64,000 bases of DNA from an uncultured Sphingobacteriales bacterium (GCA_937871285.1 CALMQS010000028.1:21840-85839), one strand, 5' to 3'. Positions 9,183 through 19,078 are shown, counted from the first letter of the stretch. Program-made: numbers and translations. The notes: generated by a model from the letters alone, not told the origin.

Positions 9183-10445
9183 TTAGTATTCCCTAATTTT
9201 TTTAATGATTTGCTCCAGGGTTTCTATTGCAATTCTTTTATCTCTTTCTTCTGCAGAATATGATTTGCTTCTCATGCCATCATAAGACAGATGCTCTCTT
9301 GCCGGAGTGGACAGATAGGGTACAATTACTTTAAACACTTCGCTCATGGATTTTGCAAGCAGTATCCTTTGCTCATCGGCTGCACGTAATATTAATCCAA
9401 TCTGATCGGAGGATAACAGACAAATAACCTTGTGCCTTTTTGTTAAAGGCAGGGTATTTTTTTGTAAGTCGTTACCAGACTTTCTGCTGGAAGTAATTGT
9501 TGATAAATGTTCTTCCAGGTACAACAACTCCTGGGAGAACCAGTTATTTATGAGGGTTTCAACGCTGTGGAAGTTTTTGTTATAGGCTGTATCCGGGCTT
9601 TTGTGCATTTGATTAAATGATTTATACAGAAAAAGCAACCGGCTCTTTTTTTCTTCCGTAGTCTCCCCTTTACAAATCCTCGTTTCAATATATTCAATCA
9701 AATAATTAATATATTCTCTACTATTGAAGTTTAGATAAATAAGAACCCTGTCAACCGTTGTATACCCCTGAGCTGCTTTTTGGTTAAAATCTATTTTTTC
9801 CAGTTCCGCAATAAGCTTTTTTTTGTAGCTAATATCTTTATAGCTGGTACTGTTCTCGAATTCATTGCTGCCAAGAAATCTTTTTAATTTGCTGGTAACT
9901 ATTTTAAATGAATCCTTTTGCGGACTATTAATGGATATTTTGCTTTGTAGTCTCTCTAATCTTAAAGAGCATTCTTTTTGGACAAGACGGAAGTATGTTC
10001 TTGACACATATTCGTTCCTGCTCAGGTAAGCCGAAAACCGGGTTTCAATAAATGATATTAATTCCTCTAACAGTTGCAATAGTTCTGTAACGATTCTATG
10101 TGCATTACTTTTCCCGGGAGAAATATTTTCAAGATTGGAGAACGTCTGGCCCGACAGTATGGTTAGTGTAGTATGATAATTTCTGATCAATAACTCAGCT
10201 TCGGCTTTTGATTGAACGCAAAACATCTGTTTCTGAACCAGACTTCGAATCTTTAATGCTTCCTCACCAAGTCGGTCCAGGATGCGTATTTCATCCTGGT
10301 CAGAAATTTCATCAGGATAACGATTTTGGGGATTTAGCGTGAAGTTCACTAAAATGTCTAACCACTCTAATGCATATGCTTCGCTGCATTTAACGGGCGA
10401 AGTAATCCCTTGAAATCCTTTCTCTGGTTTTTTGTTGCTTAGCAT
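9183..10445 (-). CDS. RteC-like regulator of a conjugative element (tentative)
   Basis: A 420-residue, mainly helical cytoplasmic protein without signal peptide or membrane segment. The segment around residues 225-310 (VDRVLIYLNFNSREYINYLI, then a long Lys/Glu-rich helix) recalls the central part of RteC family proteins. The C-terminal third contains a helical region (HKVICLLSSDQIGLILRAAD), which could be an HTH. RteC activates the excision operon in CTnDOT, and this gene lies upstream of an excision-like operon on the same strand. It is longer than classical RteC (roughly 220-280 residues), so an unrelated helical element protein remains possible. Confidence 0.5.
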   Translation of the reverse strand: MLSNKKPEKGFQGITSPVKCSEAYALEWLDILVNFTLNPQNRYPDEISDQDEIRILDRLGEEALKIRSLVQKQMFCVQSKAEAELLIRNYHTTLTILSGQTFSNLENISPGKSNAHRIVTELLQLLEELISFIETRFSAYLSRNEYVSRTYFRLVQKECSLRLERLQSKISINSPQKDSFKIVTSKLKRFLGSNEFENSTSYKDISYKKKLIAELEKIDFNQKAAQGYTTVDRVLIYLNFNSREYINYLIEYIETRICKGETTEEKKSRLLFLYKSFNQMHKSPDTAYNKNFHSVETLINNWFSQELLYLEEHLSTITSSRKSGNDLQKNTLPLTKRHKVICLLSSDQIGLILRAADEQRILLAKSMSEVFKVIVPYLSTPAREHLSYDGMRSKSYSAEERDKRIAIETLEQIIKKIREY

Positions 10446-10979
10446 AGGCTCGCAGGTTTACAGGATGTTAATCCTTCAATAACTTAATCTATAAATGAAG
10501 TTTATTACTTCGAACAATAAGAGATCAGATAGCTGATAATGCTGAATCAAAATATTGTTCAGGAATCAATTACAGAGGTTGAGGCTGGATATTTTACAGA
10601 AGCTTTTCTCATGGTGTTGAGAACAAGCCATATAGTAACGAAGTAAAATCAAAATATAGGTCTGATAATGGATATAGTGCTGTGAATTTCCCGCAGTTCT
10701 ACCCGAGAGGATATAGATTCGGATTGAGAAATGCCGTTTCAAATACGGCGCAAACACAGAAAAATCTAAATACCAACGAAAAAGTATTTAAGATTTTCTG
10801 ACCATTAAGTTACACCAATTCTATTTTCGGTTTATACTAAATTGTTTTGCGAAACATTTGCAAAGTATTGCAATCGGGATTATTTGGTAAAAAGAAGATT
10901 ATAGTCAAACACCTCCAAAATTAATAATAACTATTAGCTGCTTTTTGAACGACCATCGAGACGTTATAATATAAAACAG
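10446..10979. other. Non-coding stretch between the element module and the XRE remnant
   Basis: No convincing reading frame on either strand. The stretch is AT-rich. Around 10845-10880 there is a run of related half-sites (TTTTGCGAAACA, ATTTGCAAAG, ATTGCAATC) that could be an operator for an XRE-type repressor. No integrase, tRNA or attachment-site duplication was recognised, so the right end of the conjugative element cannot be placed from this sequence alone. Confidence 0.5.
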
Positions 10980-11267
10980 TTGAGTCAGGCGCAGATGGCA
11001 GACAACAGTATCGTTTCCGGTGTGATGATCGGTAAGTATGAACGCGGCGAAGCCGTGCCTTCTATTGATGCCGCTAAAAAAATTGCGGATGCCCTGGAAG
11101 TGTCTTTAGATAATTTAGTAGGCGAAGGTTTACTGAACGGCTTTGATAAAAAAACACTCAAGCGATTCCAGGAGTTTGAACACCTCGAAGATGATAAAAA
11201 GAAAACACTCTTTGATTTAATTGATACTTACATACGTGATGCTAAAGCAAGAAAATCTTATGCGTAA
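10980..11267 (+). pseudogene. XRE-family regulator lacking the start of its HTH domain
   Basis: The frame encodes LSQAQMADNS, then VMIGKYERGEAVPSIDAAKK, IADALEVSLDNLVGEGLL and a helical tail, which is the XRE pattern from helix 2 onward. Intact relatives have about 12-15 more residues for the first helix before this point. Here the only starts are a TTG at 10980 or an ATG at 10994 inside the domain, and the in-frame upstream sequence ends at a TAG at 10935. This indicates a 5' truncation, so the product probably cannot fold as a normal repressor. It could be a relic of an element boundary. A perfect hairpin terminator follows directly. Confidence 0.65.
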
Positions 11268-11297
11268 ATACAAAAGCCCGCCCGGGCTTTTGTATTT
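11266..11297. terminator. Bidirectional rho-independent terminator
   Basis: Near-perfect inverted repeat with arms AAATACAAAAGCCCG and CGGGCTTTTGTATTT separated by two bases. A-rich and T-rich flanks occur on both sides, so it can end the XRE remnant (plus) and the lipoprotein gene that stops at 11302 (minus). Confidence 0.88.
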
Positions 11298-11301
11298 TAC
11301 T

Positions 11302-11694
11302 TTATTTCTTTAGATAAAATATCGTTTGATTTATTTTAACTTCCTTTTTGCTTCTCAACTTTACTACCGTACCATCCAAATTTAAAAAAACTGTATCAAC
11401 CAATTGTTTATCTATCTTGGGCGTTATCCCCTTTATACTCTCCAATTTAATACTTTTTTTATCAGCATTCAAAACCCACACCCCCTTTGAGTATTTTAAA
11501 GCAGGCCCCCCTTCACTATATTCAAATGTGGAGTCTTTATAAATTATCAATTTGCTTGGAGAAAAAAGATGATCTTGTGGTGCCTCCAATTCTTTCCCAT
11601 ATAAACTTGTGAGTATCTTTAATTTATTACTACAAGAATACGACAGTAAAACCACTGCCAAGAAAAGCACCTTTCTTTTTCTAATGTGATACAT
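11302..11694 (-). CDS. Small lipoprotein, candidate immunity protein for the orphan toxin end
   Basis: A 130-residue protein with a signal peptide and lipobox (VVLLSYSC, Cys21), followed by a short beta-rich domain that I do not recognise. Its start lies 14 bp inside the end of the preceding metalloprotease-like gene, so the two are translationally coupled, as is usual for toxin/immunity pairs. A periplasmic lipoprotein would be well placed to neutralise a toxin acting in the envelope. The immunity role is inference from position, size and localisation; a general lipocalin-like or stress lipoprotein is the alternative. Confidence 0.6.
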   Translation of the reverse strand: MYHIRKRKVLFLAVVLLSYSCSNKLKILTSLYGKELEAPQDHLFSPSKLIIYKDSTFEYSEGGPALKYSKGVWVLNADKKSIKLESIKGITPKIDKQLVDTVFLNLDGTVVKLRSKKEVKINQTIFYLKK

Positions 11695-12385
11695 AATTAC
11701 TAAAGGTTGTTGATTTCACATCTATATATCGTTTAATACCATCATTACCCAAGTTAGGAATATAAGTTATACCAGATGTCAACTGATGAGCAATATTTAT
11801 TGTATGTAATGTGGAGTTTTGATTCAATGACATTGAAGGCAATGTCTTATATGCCGAATTCAATCCTCGGATATAACTGTCTGTTATATTAGAAAGCGAA
11901 CTTACTCCAGTGGATTTCGAATTAATGACAAACTGCCTTCTATACGCATTGATCTCATCAGTCATATCATGTAGAAAACCTCTATCAATTCCTGTAGTTC
12001 TATTGAAATCTGTTTCGCCTTTTTCAAATTGGTACGCATGTGTAGCTTCATGTGCGAACCCTGCAATCCCGTAAGATTGCGAAATATTTATATCAATTGC
12101 TTTAGTTTGAGTATTATAACTCGTAAAACCGTCTGTGCCCCCAGGAGATGGAGTATATTGACTGTTAATATGATATTCCTGTGTAGAAGCACCTAATCCA
12201 TGTATATCCGAAACTAATCCTGCCACTTCATTCTGTTGCTCATTAATAGCAGCTACCTTCCCTTCTAATTTTTCTGTACTTTTTCCTTTTGCTTGTCTTT
12301 TTTCAATTTTCCTTTCTAAGCGCTCTCTTCTATTAGCCAAGCTTTGATATATATATCCTGCTCTGTCTAATAAGTCATCCTTCAT
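11681..12385 (-). CDS. Orphan RHS-type C-terminal toxin end with a zinc-metalloprotease signature
   Basis: The 234-residue product from the ATG at 12385 has a Lys/Glu-rich helical stretch (residues 17-55), then a domain with HEATH (His112, Glu113, His116) and a downstream ExxAY (Glu144, DEINAYRRQ), the pattern of gluzincin metalloproteases. The frame stays open upstream to a TAG at 12530-12532 and encodes IVLIDPDGRFFTGDTK just before the ATG. This matches the D-P-D/N-G segment that ends RHS cores, as in the neighbouring RHS protein. So this looks like a displaced C-terminal tip without its RHS body. Whether it is still expressed from an internal start is unknown. The lipoprotein gene overlapping its end is the candidate immunity gene. 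Confidence 0.68.
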   Translation of the reverse strand: MKDDLLDRAGYIYQSLANRRERLERKIEKRQAKGKSTEKLEGKVAAINEQQNEVAGLVSDIHGLGASTQEYHINSQYTPSPGGTDGFTSYNTQTKAIDINISQSYGIAGFAHEATHAYQFEKGETDFNRTTGIDRGFLHDMTDEINAYRRQFVINSKSTGVSSLSNITDSYIRGLNSAYKTLPSMSLNQNSTLHTINIAHQLTSGITYIPNLGNDGIKRYIDVKSTTFSNYVSH

Positions 12386-12439
12386 TTTCGTATCACCAGT
12401 AAAAAACCTTCCATCAGGATCTATTAATACAATTTTTTC

Positions 12440-12500
12440 CTTTGTTGGTATTCCCGCTCCCCATCCTTTACACCGCCCCTGCCTGGTGTTGTCACCAGCA
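12440..12500. repeat. REP-like palindromic sequence left of the transposase gene
   Basis: It contains the perfect stem CTGGTG-TTGT-CACCAG (12483-12498) and a TTGTTGGTA...CCCGC string that recurs in looser form at 13128-13150 on the other side of the transposase gene. REP-type palindromes flanking RAYT genes are a known association; the match here is short and imperfect. Confidence 0.35.
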
Positions 12501-12542
12501 GGATAATCAGCATTAGCTACTAAATTTTCCTATATTAGTCGT

Positions 12543-13055
12543 ATGAACCTTCACTGTGCAACTGAATATCCACAGTTCTTTACGGCTTCTATACACAATT
12601 GGCTGCCACTACTACTTGAAGATAAATATAAAAATATCATTACAGGAAGCCTTCACTTTCTTGTTCAGCATAAAAGAATTGAGCTGAATACTTTTGTCAT
12701 TATGAATAACCATGTTCACCTCATTTGGCAACCCCTTCCCGGTCATACCCTCAAATCCATTCAACTGAGCTTTATGAAATTTACTGCACAACAACTAAAG
12801 TTTGCCTATAGCAATGATAAGAATTCTTTAATTGAACAGTGCAAGGTAAATAAAGCCGACCGTGAATACCAGGTATGGAAACGAAAACCGCTGAGTATCG
12901 AATTGCGTTCTGAATCGGTTTTTGTTCAAAAATTAGAATACATACATTATAATCCTGTTAAGGCCGGGCTTTGCAATTTTCCTGAAGAATATCATTACTC
13001 TTCTGCTTTATTTTATGAAAAAGGTATTGACCATTTCAATATGCTTTCTTATTAG
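12543..13055 (+). CDS. REP-associated tyrosine transposase (RAYT, Y1_Tnp family)
   Basis: The 170-residue product has the HUH-type metal motif in FVIMNNHVHLIWQPL and the C-terminal LEYIHYNPVKAGLC block with the tyrosine region typical of TnpA_REP proteins. Length fits this single-domain family. It lies opposite to its neighbours, between the orphan toxin end and the RHS operon, and palindromic REP-like sequences occur on both sides. RAYTs cut and join single-stranded REP sequences and are usually single-copy and not clearly self-mobile. Its position suggests it took part in, or inserted at, the break that separated the orphan toxin end from an RHS body. Confidence 0.87.
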   Translation: MNLHCATEYPQFFTASIHNWLPLLLEDKYKNIITGSLHFLVQHKRIELNTFVIMNNHVHLIWQPLPGHTLKSIQLSFMKFTAQQLKFAYSNDKNSLIEQCKVNKADREYQVWKRKPLSIELRSESVFVQKLEYIHYNPVKAGLCNFPEEYHYSSALFYEKGIDHFNMLSY

Positions 13056-13125
13056 TTGACATAAAAGCTCATTCAGCAAGGCGGGATTACACAGGCGGTC
13101 TTTGATAAAAGTAAATGCTCGTCTT

Positions 13126-13210
13126 CTGTTGTTGGTACGCCTCCCGCATCACCTGCCCTGCATACACAACAACGGCGCAGCAGTGGAACACCAACGCGGG
13201 CAAAAAAGGA
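13126..13210. repeat. REP-like sequence right of the transposase gene
   Basis: A GC-rich, non-coding stretch with TTGTTGGTACGCCTCCCGC, the 11-mer CAACAACGGCG (13167-13177, found again exactly at 62590-62600) and GAACACCAACGCGGG. These strings alternate GTTGGTG-like and CACCAAC-like halves, as REP elements do. Assignment is tentative. Confidence 0.35.
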
Positions 13211-13215
13211 GGCAC

Positions 13216-13593
13216 TCATTTTTTTATGCCTTTGGGTATAAAATTTAAATCGGTAGGGATTCCAGTTGAGTCTAAAATGATCTTATACCCAAAGACCTCA
13301 TTGGCCACCCTTTTTGTAGAGGGGTACCCTTTTGAAGGAGCTACTAGTTTGAGGAGAATATTATGATCTTTAATGGACACATCTAAAATTACCCTTTTCC
13401 CCTTATATATTTCTTTTATTTCCCCATCTTTTTCCACTTCTACAATATCTGGACTTCCACTGGTTATATAGCTGTAGTAATACCACTTAAGGGTAATGTC
13501 ATTAGTTTGTATTTCTTTTCTTACAAGTTTCGTATTCTTAAAACCACATCCTAAAAAGATACTGATAACAGGAATAATGAGTAATACTTTCAT
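13216..13593 (-). CDS. Small lipoprotein, candidate immunity protein for the large RHS protein
   Basis: I place the start at the ATG at 13593 (MKVLLIIPVISIFLGCGFKN), which gives a 125-residue protein with a clear signal peptide and lipobox (IFLGC, Cys16). The frame runs further upstream into the RHS gene, but that part is not needed. The mature domain is small and beta-rich, and I do not recognise it. It starts 11 bp after the RHS stop codon. By position, size and membrane anchoring it is a candidate immunity protein against the RHS C-terminal tip; this is inference. Confidence 0.6.
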   Translation of the reverse strand: MKVLLIIPVISIFLGCGFKNTKLVRKEIQTNDITLKWYYYSYITSGSPDIVEVEKDGEIKEIYKGKRVILDVSIKDHNILLKLVAPSKGYPSTKRVANEVFGYKIILDSTGIPTDLNFIPKGIKK

Positions 13594-13604
13594 GTAAATA
13601 TATA

Positions 13605-16600
13605 TTAGGGGTTTTTTCCAAAATAGCCGTAATAAATGCTTGTTCCAGAATAAGTATGCTCTCCATAAAAGGGCCACCCATTATTGTAGCCATTACCGTT
13701 ATTTTGATGTTGATTGTAAGCGCCAACTGCCGGCATAACTGACATGTAAAAAACGGCAGGTGGTACTATAGCTTGTGTTGCTGTAACTCTGTTTATTGAT
13801 CGCATATTTTTGCCAAACAAAATATTTCCTAAAGTCCTAGCTGTAGTTATCTTGCCGCCAAATGACACAGCCGTATAATAATCAGGATATTTAGTTTTGA
13901 TATCAAGAACACCACCATTTTTTGATAGAATGGCCAATAATGCTAAAGATTTTTCGGTAGATTGCAATGAAGCTGCAGTTAGTGCCCACCAAGTAGATAG
14001 CATTGATACTTGTCTGCTTCCATTAGGTAAGTTTTTCAAATTGAATGTTAGACCTGTTGCAGGTCCTGAAAAAGTACCATCCTCATCATTAGTTACCATA
14101 AAGTCCCATGGATTTTGAGTCTGGCCAATTATTTCTCCTGTTCTATTACCATCTGCCCCTCTTACATAAATATTATTATCATTATCAGCTTTTGCATCTT
14201 CCACAGTATAGGAGCCGTCTTTGTTCCTTCTGACGTCAGTACTTGCTATGTCATGAGGCTCAAAATTATCATTTGGTCTGAATTTAGGTTGATCTTTGTC
14301 TTTCTCTAAGCCAAATCTCCAAGGATTATGATCGTCATTGTATTCAACTTTATTCTTATCCAAAGGATCTCTGCCTATTGCATTAGCGTTCAACATTCCA
14401 TTTGGGTCAACGAACTTAATGGGGTTGTTAAACCCATAGTTGTAGGGTGACCACCGTCCCGATAGCTGAGCTAACGGATCCACTACATGCCATCTTCCAA
14501 TCTGTGGATCATACATCCTCGCCCCATAATCCAACCACTCCAATCCACTACCATCGCTAAACTCCTTCCTTTGCTCTTCCTTGCCGTTGTACTTGTATTT
14601 ATTCTCAGGACTTCCGAACGCTAATGCCTTGGAGCTTATCCCCGCCATAGTAAGCCCGAATGGATAATAATGCGTTTCCTCCAGTATGGCTCCCCTGGTA
14701 TGTATCACCTGTAAATTATCAAAGAACACTTCAACCTGGCTTTGGTTGCTGACATAAATATACACATATCCATTTTTAGGTGCAACCTTTTGTTGCAGAT
14801 GGTGCGATTTAACCTCACCGTTGTTCTCTACAGGATCGAACCCACTGGCTTCACTTTTAAACTGCTCATCAAAAAAGATATAGTTGATAAATGCTCTTGG
14901 CTTAGATGAACTCTTGGGTATATTAGCAAGTTGACCGTTAAACAGCGCCGCAATACCATCGGTGGTATTTGTGATTGCATCGAGTTGTATATCAGTAACA
15001 CCACCATGCGACACAGCAGCAGTACCGCCTGTTGGCCCCCCGAGCAAACCTGCAAGAATGCTGAGTGTTGTAATGTCTTTGTTATTGGTAGTACCATCGT
15101 CTACATTAGTGAAATAATAGCTCTTTCCAAAAATATCTATCTTATCGCCTGCCATTACCTTTAAGGTTATGCCCAAACCAGTTACACCCTCAGAGGTAGT
15201 GGCTTTGAGCTTATAGAGCTTAGCACTGGTAGCAGTACTAACGCTATAGGGGTTCGGGTTCACCTGTGGATCGGTTTCAAAATCACCTCCATTCTTATTT
15301 TTATAGGATTGGGTATTTATTCCGGTTGCTTCTGCATTATCAACCACATTGGTACTGTTGATGGTGTAAAAATCTTTCTCTTTAAATATCGCATTAGGGC
15401 TGCTATCTGTATTGATATCTCCTTCCAGTGTGGCTGCAGGGTAAATATCCTGCTTGATTTCCTCGGTAAGCACCATCCGTACATTGCCTAAATGATCTTT
15501 GATGAAATAATCATATTCAAAGCCAGATGGGGTTGGGGTAGCGGAAACGCTACTGAATAAGGGTCTTATCCGGCCTTCTTCATGGGCTGCGAGCTGCAGC
15601 TTGTCGCTATAACCCTGGGCTGTATTCAAAGTGCCATTGCTGTATACTTTACTTTCGTACACAAAGCCGCCTGTATAATACACAGTGGTGGTGGTAATGT
15701 CTGTAGGGTAAGGTGTGCCGTTATAGGTAACCGTGGCGCCGGTTTCTATTGTTTGCTTTTTGATCTTGTTGCCTGTAGCATCATAGGTATAGGTGATGGT
15801 ACCCTTACCTGTTATAGCAATGGTTTGTGGCAGATTCAGGTAATTGTACGTGATGCTGCTGATATCTTTGTTCAGATCGGCGGTCAGGTTGCCATTTACA
15901 TCGTAGCTGTAATCATTCGCAGAGCCACTGCTGCCGTCTTTAAAATCCCCCAGCTTATGGTCAGGGGTTATTGCATCCACCACTTTCAGCAGCTTATTGC
16001 TGTTACTGTTATAGGTATAAGTCAACTGGTCTATAGGAATGGATGTATTGAGCTTAAGCCCATTCTGCGCCATGGCTTTGATGTTCCCATTAGCATCATA
16101 GGTTAAACCGCTTACTGAGAAATCTACATTGGCACTGTTGTCGAATGTAGCGCTCTCTCCCGAGCCTGATGCGTATTGGGTGAACGCTGCTGCCGTAAGG
16201 CGGTTGACCGCATCGTAATTGAAATCGTATTTTCTCTTTTCCTGGTCGCCCTCGCTCTTCCAGAGCATACCGGCTATGTTACCGTTGTATACAGGGGCAA
16301 ACGTACCATAGCTGGCATTTTTGTCATAGCCCAGTTCCATGGCAAAATACTGGTTGGCATTGGCATTACTCATATACGCCTTGTTCACATTCAGCAACCA
16401 GCCCCGGATATTGTATTCATACGCCTGTTCCTGCAAGGGTTGACGAGGACTATAATAAGTGTTGGTAGAAGGGTTCTTTTTGCTGCCAACTGTTTTTTTC
16501 TTTAGCTGCCCGAGGGCATCGTAGCTGTTGCTTGCAATGGTATTTTCACCTGTGCTGTTTATATTCTTTTTTATATTCAATAACCGGCCCAGGTCATCGT

Positions 16601-18455
16601 ATTCCATTTTGGTGATCACCAGGTAGTTTTGAGGATTGGTACTTTTTTTCTCATGCCGCAGCACGGTTTGCAGCAACTGCCCAGAAAAACTATACTGATT
16701 GGTGGTGATGTCTATACCTCCCGTTTGATTATAGTTTTTTGTTTGAATGACCCTGCCCTTATCATCATAGAAGTTTACCGTAAGCAGGCCTGGACCTGTT
16801 TTATCCCACATGCCAGTGGGCAGTCCACGGGTTTGGGTAGACTGGGTAAGAGACTGGGGGTAGGGAAAGCTGGAGGAGGCAGGGGGAAAATAGCTATCGT
16901 AGCTGTTGTCCTTGCTGCCAAACAATGTGGCTTCGTATAATCCCGTCCAGCTATAGTCATCATAATAGGTTACTGTTAAAATGTCTAACTGGGTCAGATC
17001 AATAAATGTGGGAACATGGCTTACATCTTTGCTCTTCACCGTACCCCCTGAATTGATCGCCGGTTCTAATGTAGTTTCAAAATTATCGGCAGTTACACTT
17101 TCAAATCCGGGGTTGAATGTTATGCTGGTCACGGCCTTGTATTCCGATATGGAAGTTACACGGCTATTTACCGCAATATCTATTGGTAATCCTGAAGACT
17201 CGGCTGAACCATTTTCAGCCGCCTGGTTTACCGCGGTTTGCAGATCGTAGAAAGAGTTGTTGCTGCTATAGAAAGCCGTAACTGCAGGCCTGTTCAATGC
17301 ATCATAAAGATGCATGAGCCATTTGCCCTGAATCGCCAGGTTAAGGTCTTGTGTAAACACCAGCCTGTCACGGCCGTCATAGATCATGTATGTCTCCCCT
17401 GCACCGGGTATTTTTTTGATGATCATGCGGTTGCGTTGATCATATTCATAACGGAAGCACTGCTCCTTTAAGATGTCTCCGTTTAATGCATTGATGTTCC
17501 AGCTATTTTCTATTAACAGTTCCACACCCCGGGGCTGTACCACGCAGCGCAGGTTGTTCAGGTCATCATAAATGTAATAAGTGCACAGCCACCCGTCGTG
17601 GTTCTTACCCGCGCCATCATCGGCTGCTGCCGTAAGCTGTACTTTCTTTAAGACTACTTTGCCTTCCTTGTCTTTAAACTCAACAACCTGATTGTTCTGC
17701 TCGTCAACACTAATGGTTTTATACAGCTCCCCTGCCGGGTAAGCGCCCGGGCTGGTATAAGAACTCAAGCTGCCAAAGGATCCGATGGCAACATTCCATA
17801 TCCGCACCGCATCAATTGCCGTATTGGCATAGTATTTTGTTTTGATAGATTTACGGTCTGCCTCCTGCATTTGGCCGGTGGTACCCGCCCAACTGTTGCC
17901 CGGTGCAAAAACCTCGGTTACGCGGTTCAGTGGTGAAGCCTCAAAGCGGGTCTCTCCATAATAAAAGGTTTCTCCCTGCCCGGCTATGGGTGAGCCGGAA
18001 CCTCCATAAAATGTAGCCTGCTGGGCAAAGGGATCCAGCTTGAAGCTGCCGTCATTCTTTGTAACACCGGTAGCAGTGGAGGGAGTGGGCAGGTATTTGA
18101 AAGGCTCTCTTCCAAAGCCATCGTATTCTGTCATGCTCACCAGGTCAACAGCGTTGGCACCAGATGGTGGGTTGGATGGATCAGTGGCAAAGGAACCCTG
18201 CTTTACCACCGTCTGCAGCGGACGACCCAAACCGTCAAAATATTGGGTGGTCTGCTGCACATCCCGCAAAGAACGGTTTATTAAGGTATTGGGGTTTTGT
18301 TCAGGCGCCTTTGCATCCCATATACGAATGAAGCTTTTTTGGGTGTTATTATAATTGTCAGGAATGGTACGCGGAAGTTGGGCTATAACCGTATCTATGC
18401 AAAATATTACAAGGCATAAGATCAGGGGTAGTATTATTTTTCTGGATGTATGCAT
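13605..18455 (-). CDS. Secreted RHS-repeat protein with DUF6443 start and variable C-terminal tip
   Basis: 1616 residues with a signal peptide (residues 1-26). Residues about 30-170 fit DUF6443 ([20 protein letters not shown]). A long series of YD/RHS repeats follows ([53 protein letters not shown]). The RHS-associated core begins near residue 1264 ([12 protein letters not shown]) and ends with [15 protein letters not shown] near 1352. The last 260 residues are unlike the repeats and unrecognised; such tips are usually toxins or effectors. RHS repeats build a shell that encloses the tip. The gene is sixth of a seven-gene operon and is followed by a lipoprotein gene, the candidate immunity factor. 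Confidence 0.9.
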   Translation of the reverse strand: MHTSRKIILPLILCLVIFCIDTVIAQLPRTIPDNYNNTQKSFIRIWDAKAPEQNPNTLINRSLRDVQQTTQYFDGLGRPLQTVVKQGSFATDPSNPPSGANAVDLVSMTEYDGFGREPFKYLPTPSTATGVTKNDGSFKLDPFAQQATFYGGSGSPIAGQGETFYYGETRFEASPLNRVTEVFAPGNSWAGTTGQMQEADRKSIKTKYYANTAIDAVRIWNVAIGSFGSLSSYTSPGAYPAGELYKTISVDEQNNQVVEFKDKEGKVVLKKVQLTAAADDGAGKNHDGWLCTYYIYDDLNNLRCVVQPRGVELLIENSWNINALNGDILKEQCFRYEYDQRNRMIIKKIPGAGETYMIYDGRDRLVFTQDLNLAIQGKWLMHLYDALNRPAVTAFYSSNNSFYDLQTAVNQAAENGSAESSGLPIDIAVNSRVTSISEYKAVTSITFNPGFESVTADNFETTLEPAINSGGTVKSKDVSHVPTFIDLTQLDILTVTYYDDYSWTGLYEATLFGSKDNSYDSYFPPASSSFPYPQSLTQSTQTRGLPTGMWDKTGPGLLTVNFYDDKGRVIQTKNYNQTGGIDITTNQYSFSGQLLQTVLRHEKKSTNPQNYLVITKMEYDDLGRLLNIKKNINSTGENTIASNSYDALGQLKKKTVGSKKNPSTNTYYSPRQPLQEQAYEYNIRGWLLNVNKAYMSNANANQYFAMELGYDKNASYGTFAPVYNGNIAGMLWKSEGDQEKRKYDFNYDAVNRLTAAAFTQYASGSGESATFDNSANVDFSVSGLTYDANGNIKAMAQNGLKLNTSIPIDQLTYTYNSNSNKLLKVVDAITPDHKLGDFKDGSSGSANDYSYDVNGNLTADLNKDISSITYNYLNLPQTIAITGKGTITYTYDATGNKIKKQTIETGATVTYNGTPYPTDITTTTVYYTGGFVYESKVYSNGTLNTAQGYSDKLQLAAHEEGRIRPLFSSVSATPTPSGFEYDYFIKDHLGNVRMVLTEEIKQDIYPAATLEGDINTDSSPNAIFKEKDFYTINSTNVVDNAEATGINTQSYKNKNGGDFETDPQVNPNPYSVSTATSAKLYKLKATTSEGVTGLGITLKVMAGDKIDIFGKSYYFTNVDDGTTNNKDITTLSILAGLLGGPTGGTAAVSHGGVTDIQLDAITNTTDGIAALFNGQLANIPKSSSKPRAFINYIFFDEQFKSEASGFDPVENNGEVKSHHLQQKVAPKNGYVYIYVSNQSQVEVFFDNLQVIHTRGAILEETHYYPFGLTMAGISSKALAFGSPENKYKYNGKEEQRKEFSDGSGLEWLDYGARMYDPQIGRWHVVDPLAQLSGRWSPYNYGFNNPIKFVDPNGMLNANAIGRDPLDKNKVEYNDDHNPWRFGLEKDKDQPKFRPNDNFEPHDIASTDVRRNKDGSYTVEDAKADNDNNIYVRGADGNRTGEIIGQTQNPWDFMVTNDEDGTFSGPATGLTFNLKNLPNGSRQVSMLSTWWALTAASLQSTEKSLALLAILSKNGGVLDIKTKYPDYYTAVSFGGKITTARTLGNILFGKNMRSINRVTATQAIVPPAVFYMSVMPAVGAYNQHQNNGNGYNNGWPFYGEHTYSGTSIYYGYFGKNP

Positions 18456-18493
18456 ATATAAAGTAGTTAGAATAAAGATTAATGAGTGCGGTT

Positions 18494-19048
18494 TTAATGA
18501 TCCGGTACCTGCATCGCCAGTATATTGCCCATTACCGATCCGTTTACTGCCATTGAAGGTTTTAGTACGGCGAATAATCTCCCGGTTTCACTAATCACAA
18601 ATAAGTATCCGCCTCCCTTTATATCGTGGTCAAAATGCCGGTTTTCGTTTTTGTTCGTCACCCACCGGAGCAAAGGATGTTGTGCACTTCCGCTGGATTT
18701 TTTGCCAGCGGAAAACCGGGAAACCTGGTAGTTTCCGGATAAGCCCTGCCACCGCATTGTATCAACAGCTTTGGAAGAAGGGGCTAAATCATTTATGGGA
18801 ATAACAATAACCGCAAGCCTTTCCTGATATTTTCGCTGCAGGTCCTCAAGCTGCACGAGCAGTTGTGAATCGGGGTTGTATGCATCGCACACCGCCACCA
18901 AAACCTTTTTGCCCTGAAAGACAACCATGTTAATAGAGCGGCTTGAATCTCTTACCGGAACAGACAACTGGTATAAAGAGCTGGCCTCCTGCCCTAAAAG
19001 AAGCGAAGCAGGATACAAGTATAGGAAAACATAAAAAAGGAGTTTCAT
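18494..19048 (-). CDS. Exported glutathione-peroxidase-like protein without the catalytic cysteine
   Basis: 184 residues with a signal peptide (about 1-20). The order of elements fits the GPx/thioredoxin fold: strand [11 protein letters not shown], helix [16 protein letters not shown], strand [11 protein letters not shown], then [11 protein letters not shown] and [18 protein letters not shown], comparable to the HPLYKWL and FLIDRNG blocks of GPx. The residue matching the catalytic Cys is Tyr57 in my alignment; the only nearby cysteine, Cys54, lies three positions earlier. So peroxidase activity is doubtful. It sits 38 bp upstream of the RHS gene in the same operon, suggesting a folding, redox or structural role for the secreted RHS protein. 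An unrelated redoxin-like protein is possible. Confidence 0.6.
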   Translation of the reverse strand: MKLLFYVFLYLYPASLLLGQEASSLYQLSVPVRDSSRSINMVVFQGKKVLVAVCDAYNPDSQLLVQLEDLQRKYQERLAVIVIPINDLAPSSKAVDTMRWQGLSGNYQVSRFSAGKKSSGSAQHPLLRWVTNKNENRHFDHDIKGGGYLFVISETGRLFAVLKPSMAVNGSVMGNILAMQVPDH

Positions 19049-19078
19049 TGTTTATATCTGTTTTAAGTTTTAATGTAT

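Noticed and set aside
10566..10757. Minus-strand frame of 63 codons between the RteC-like gene and the XRE remnant
   Set aside because: Cys/His/Tyr-rich chance composition and no start context; treated as non-coding.
13605..18455. Reading the large RHS protein as an insecticidal TcC toxin component
   Set aside because: It has the Bacteroidota DUF6443 start and a signal peptide, and no TcA or TcB partner gene is present.
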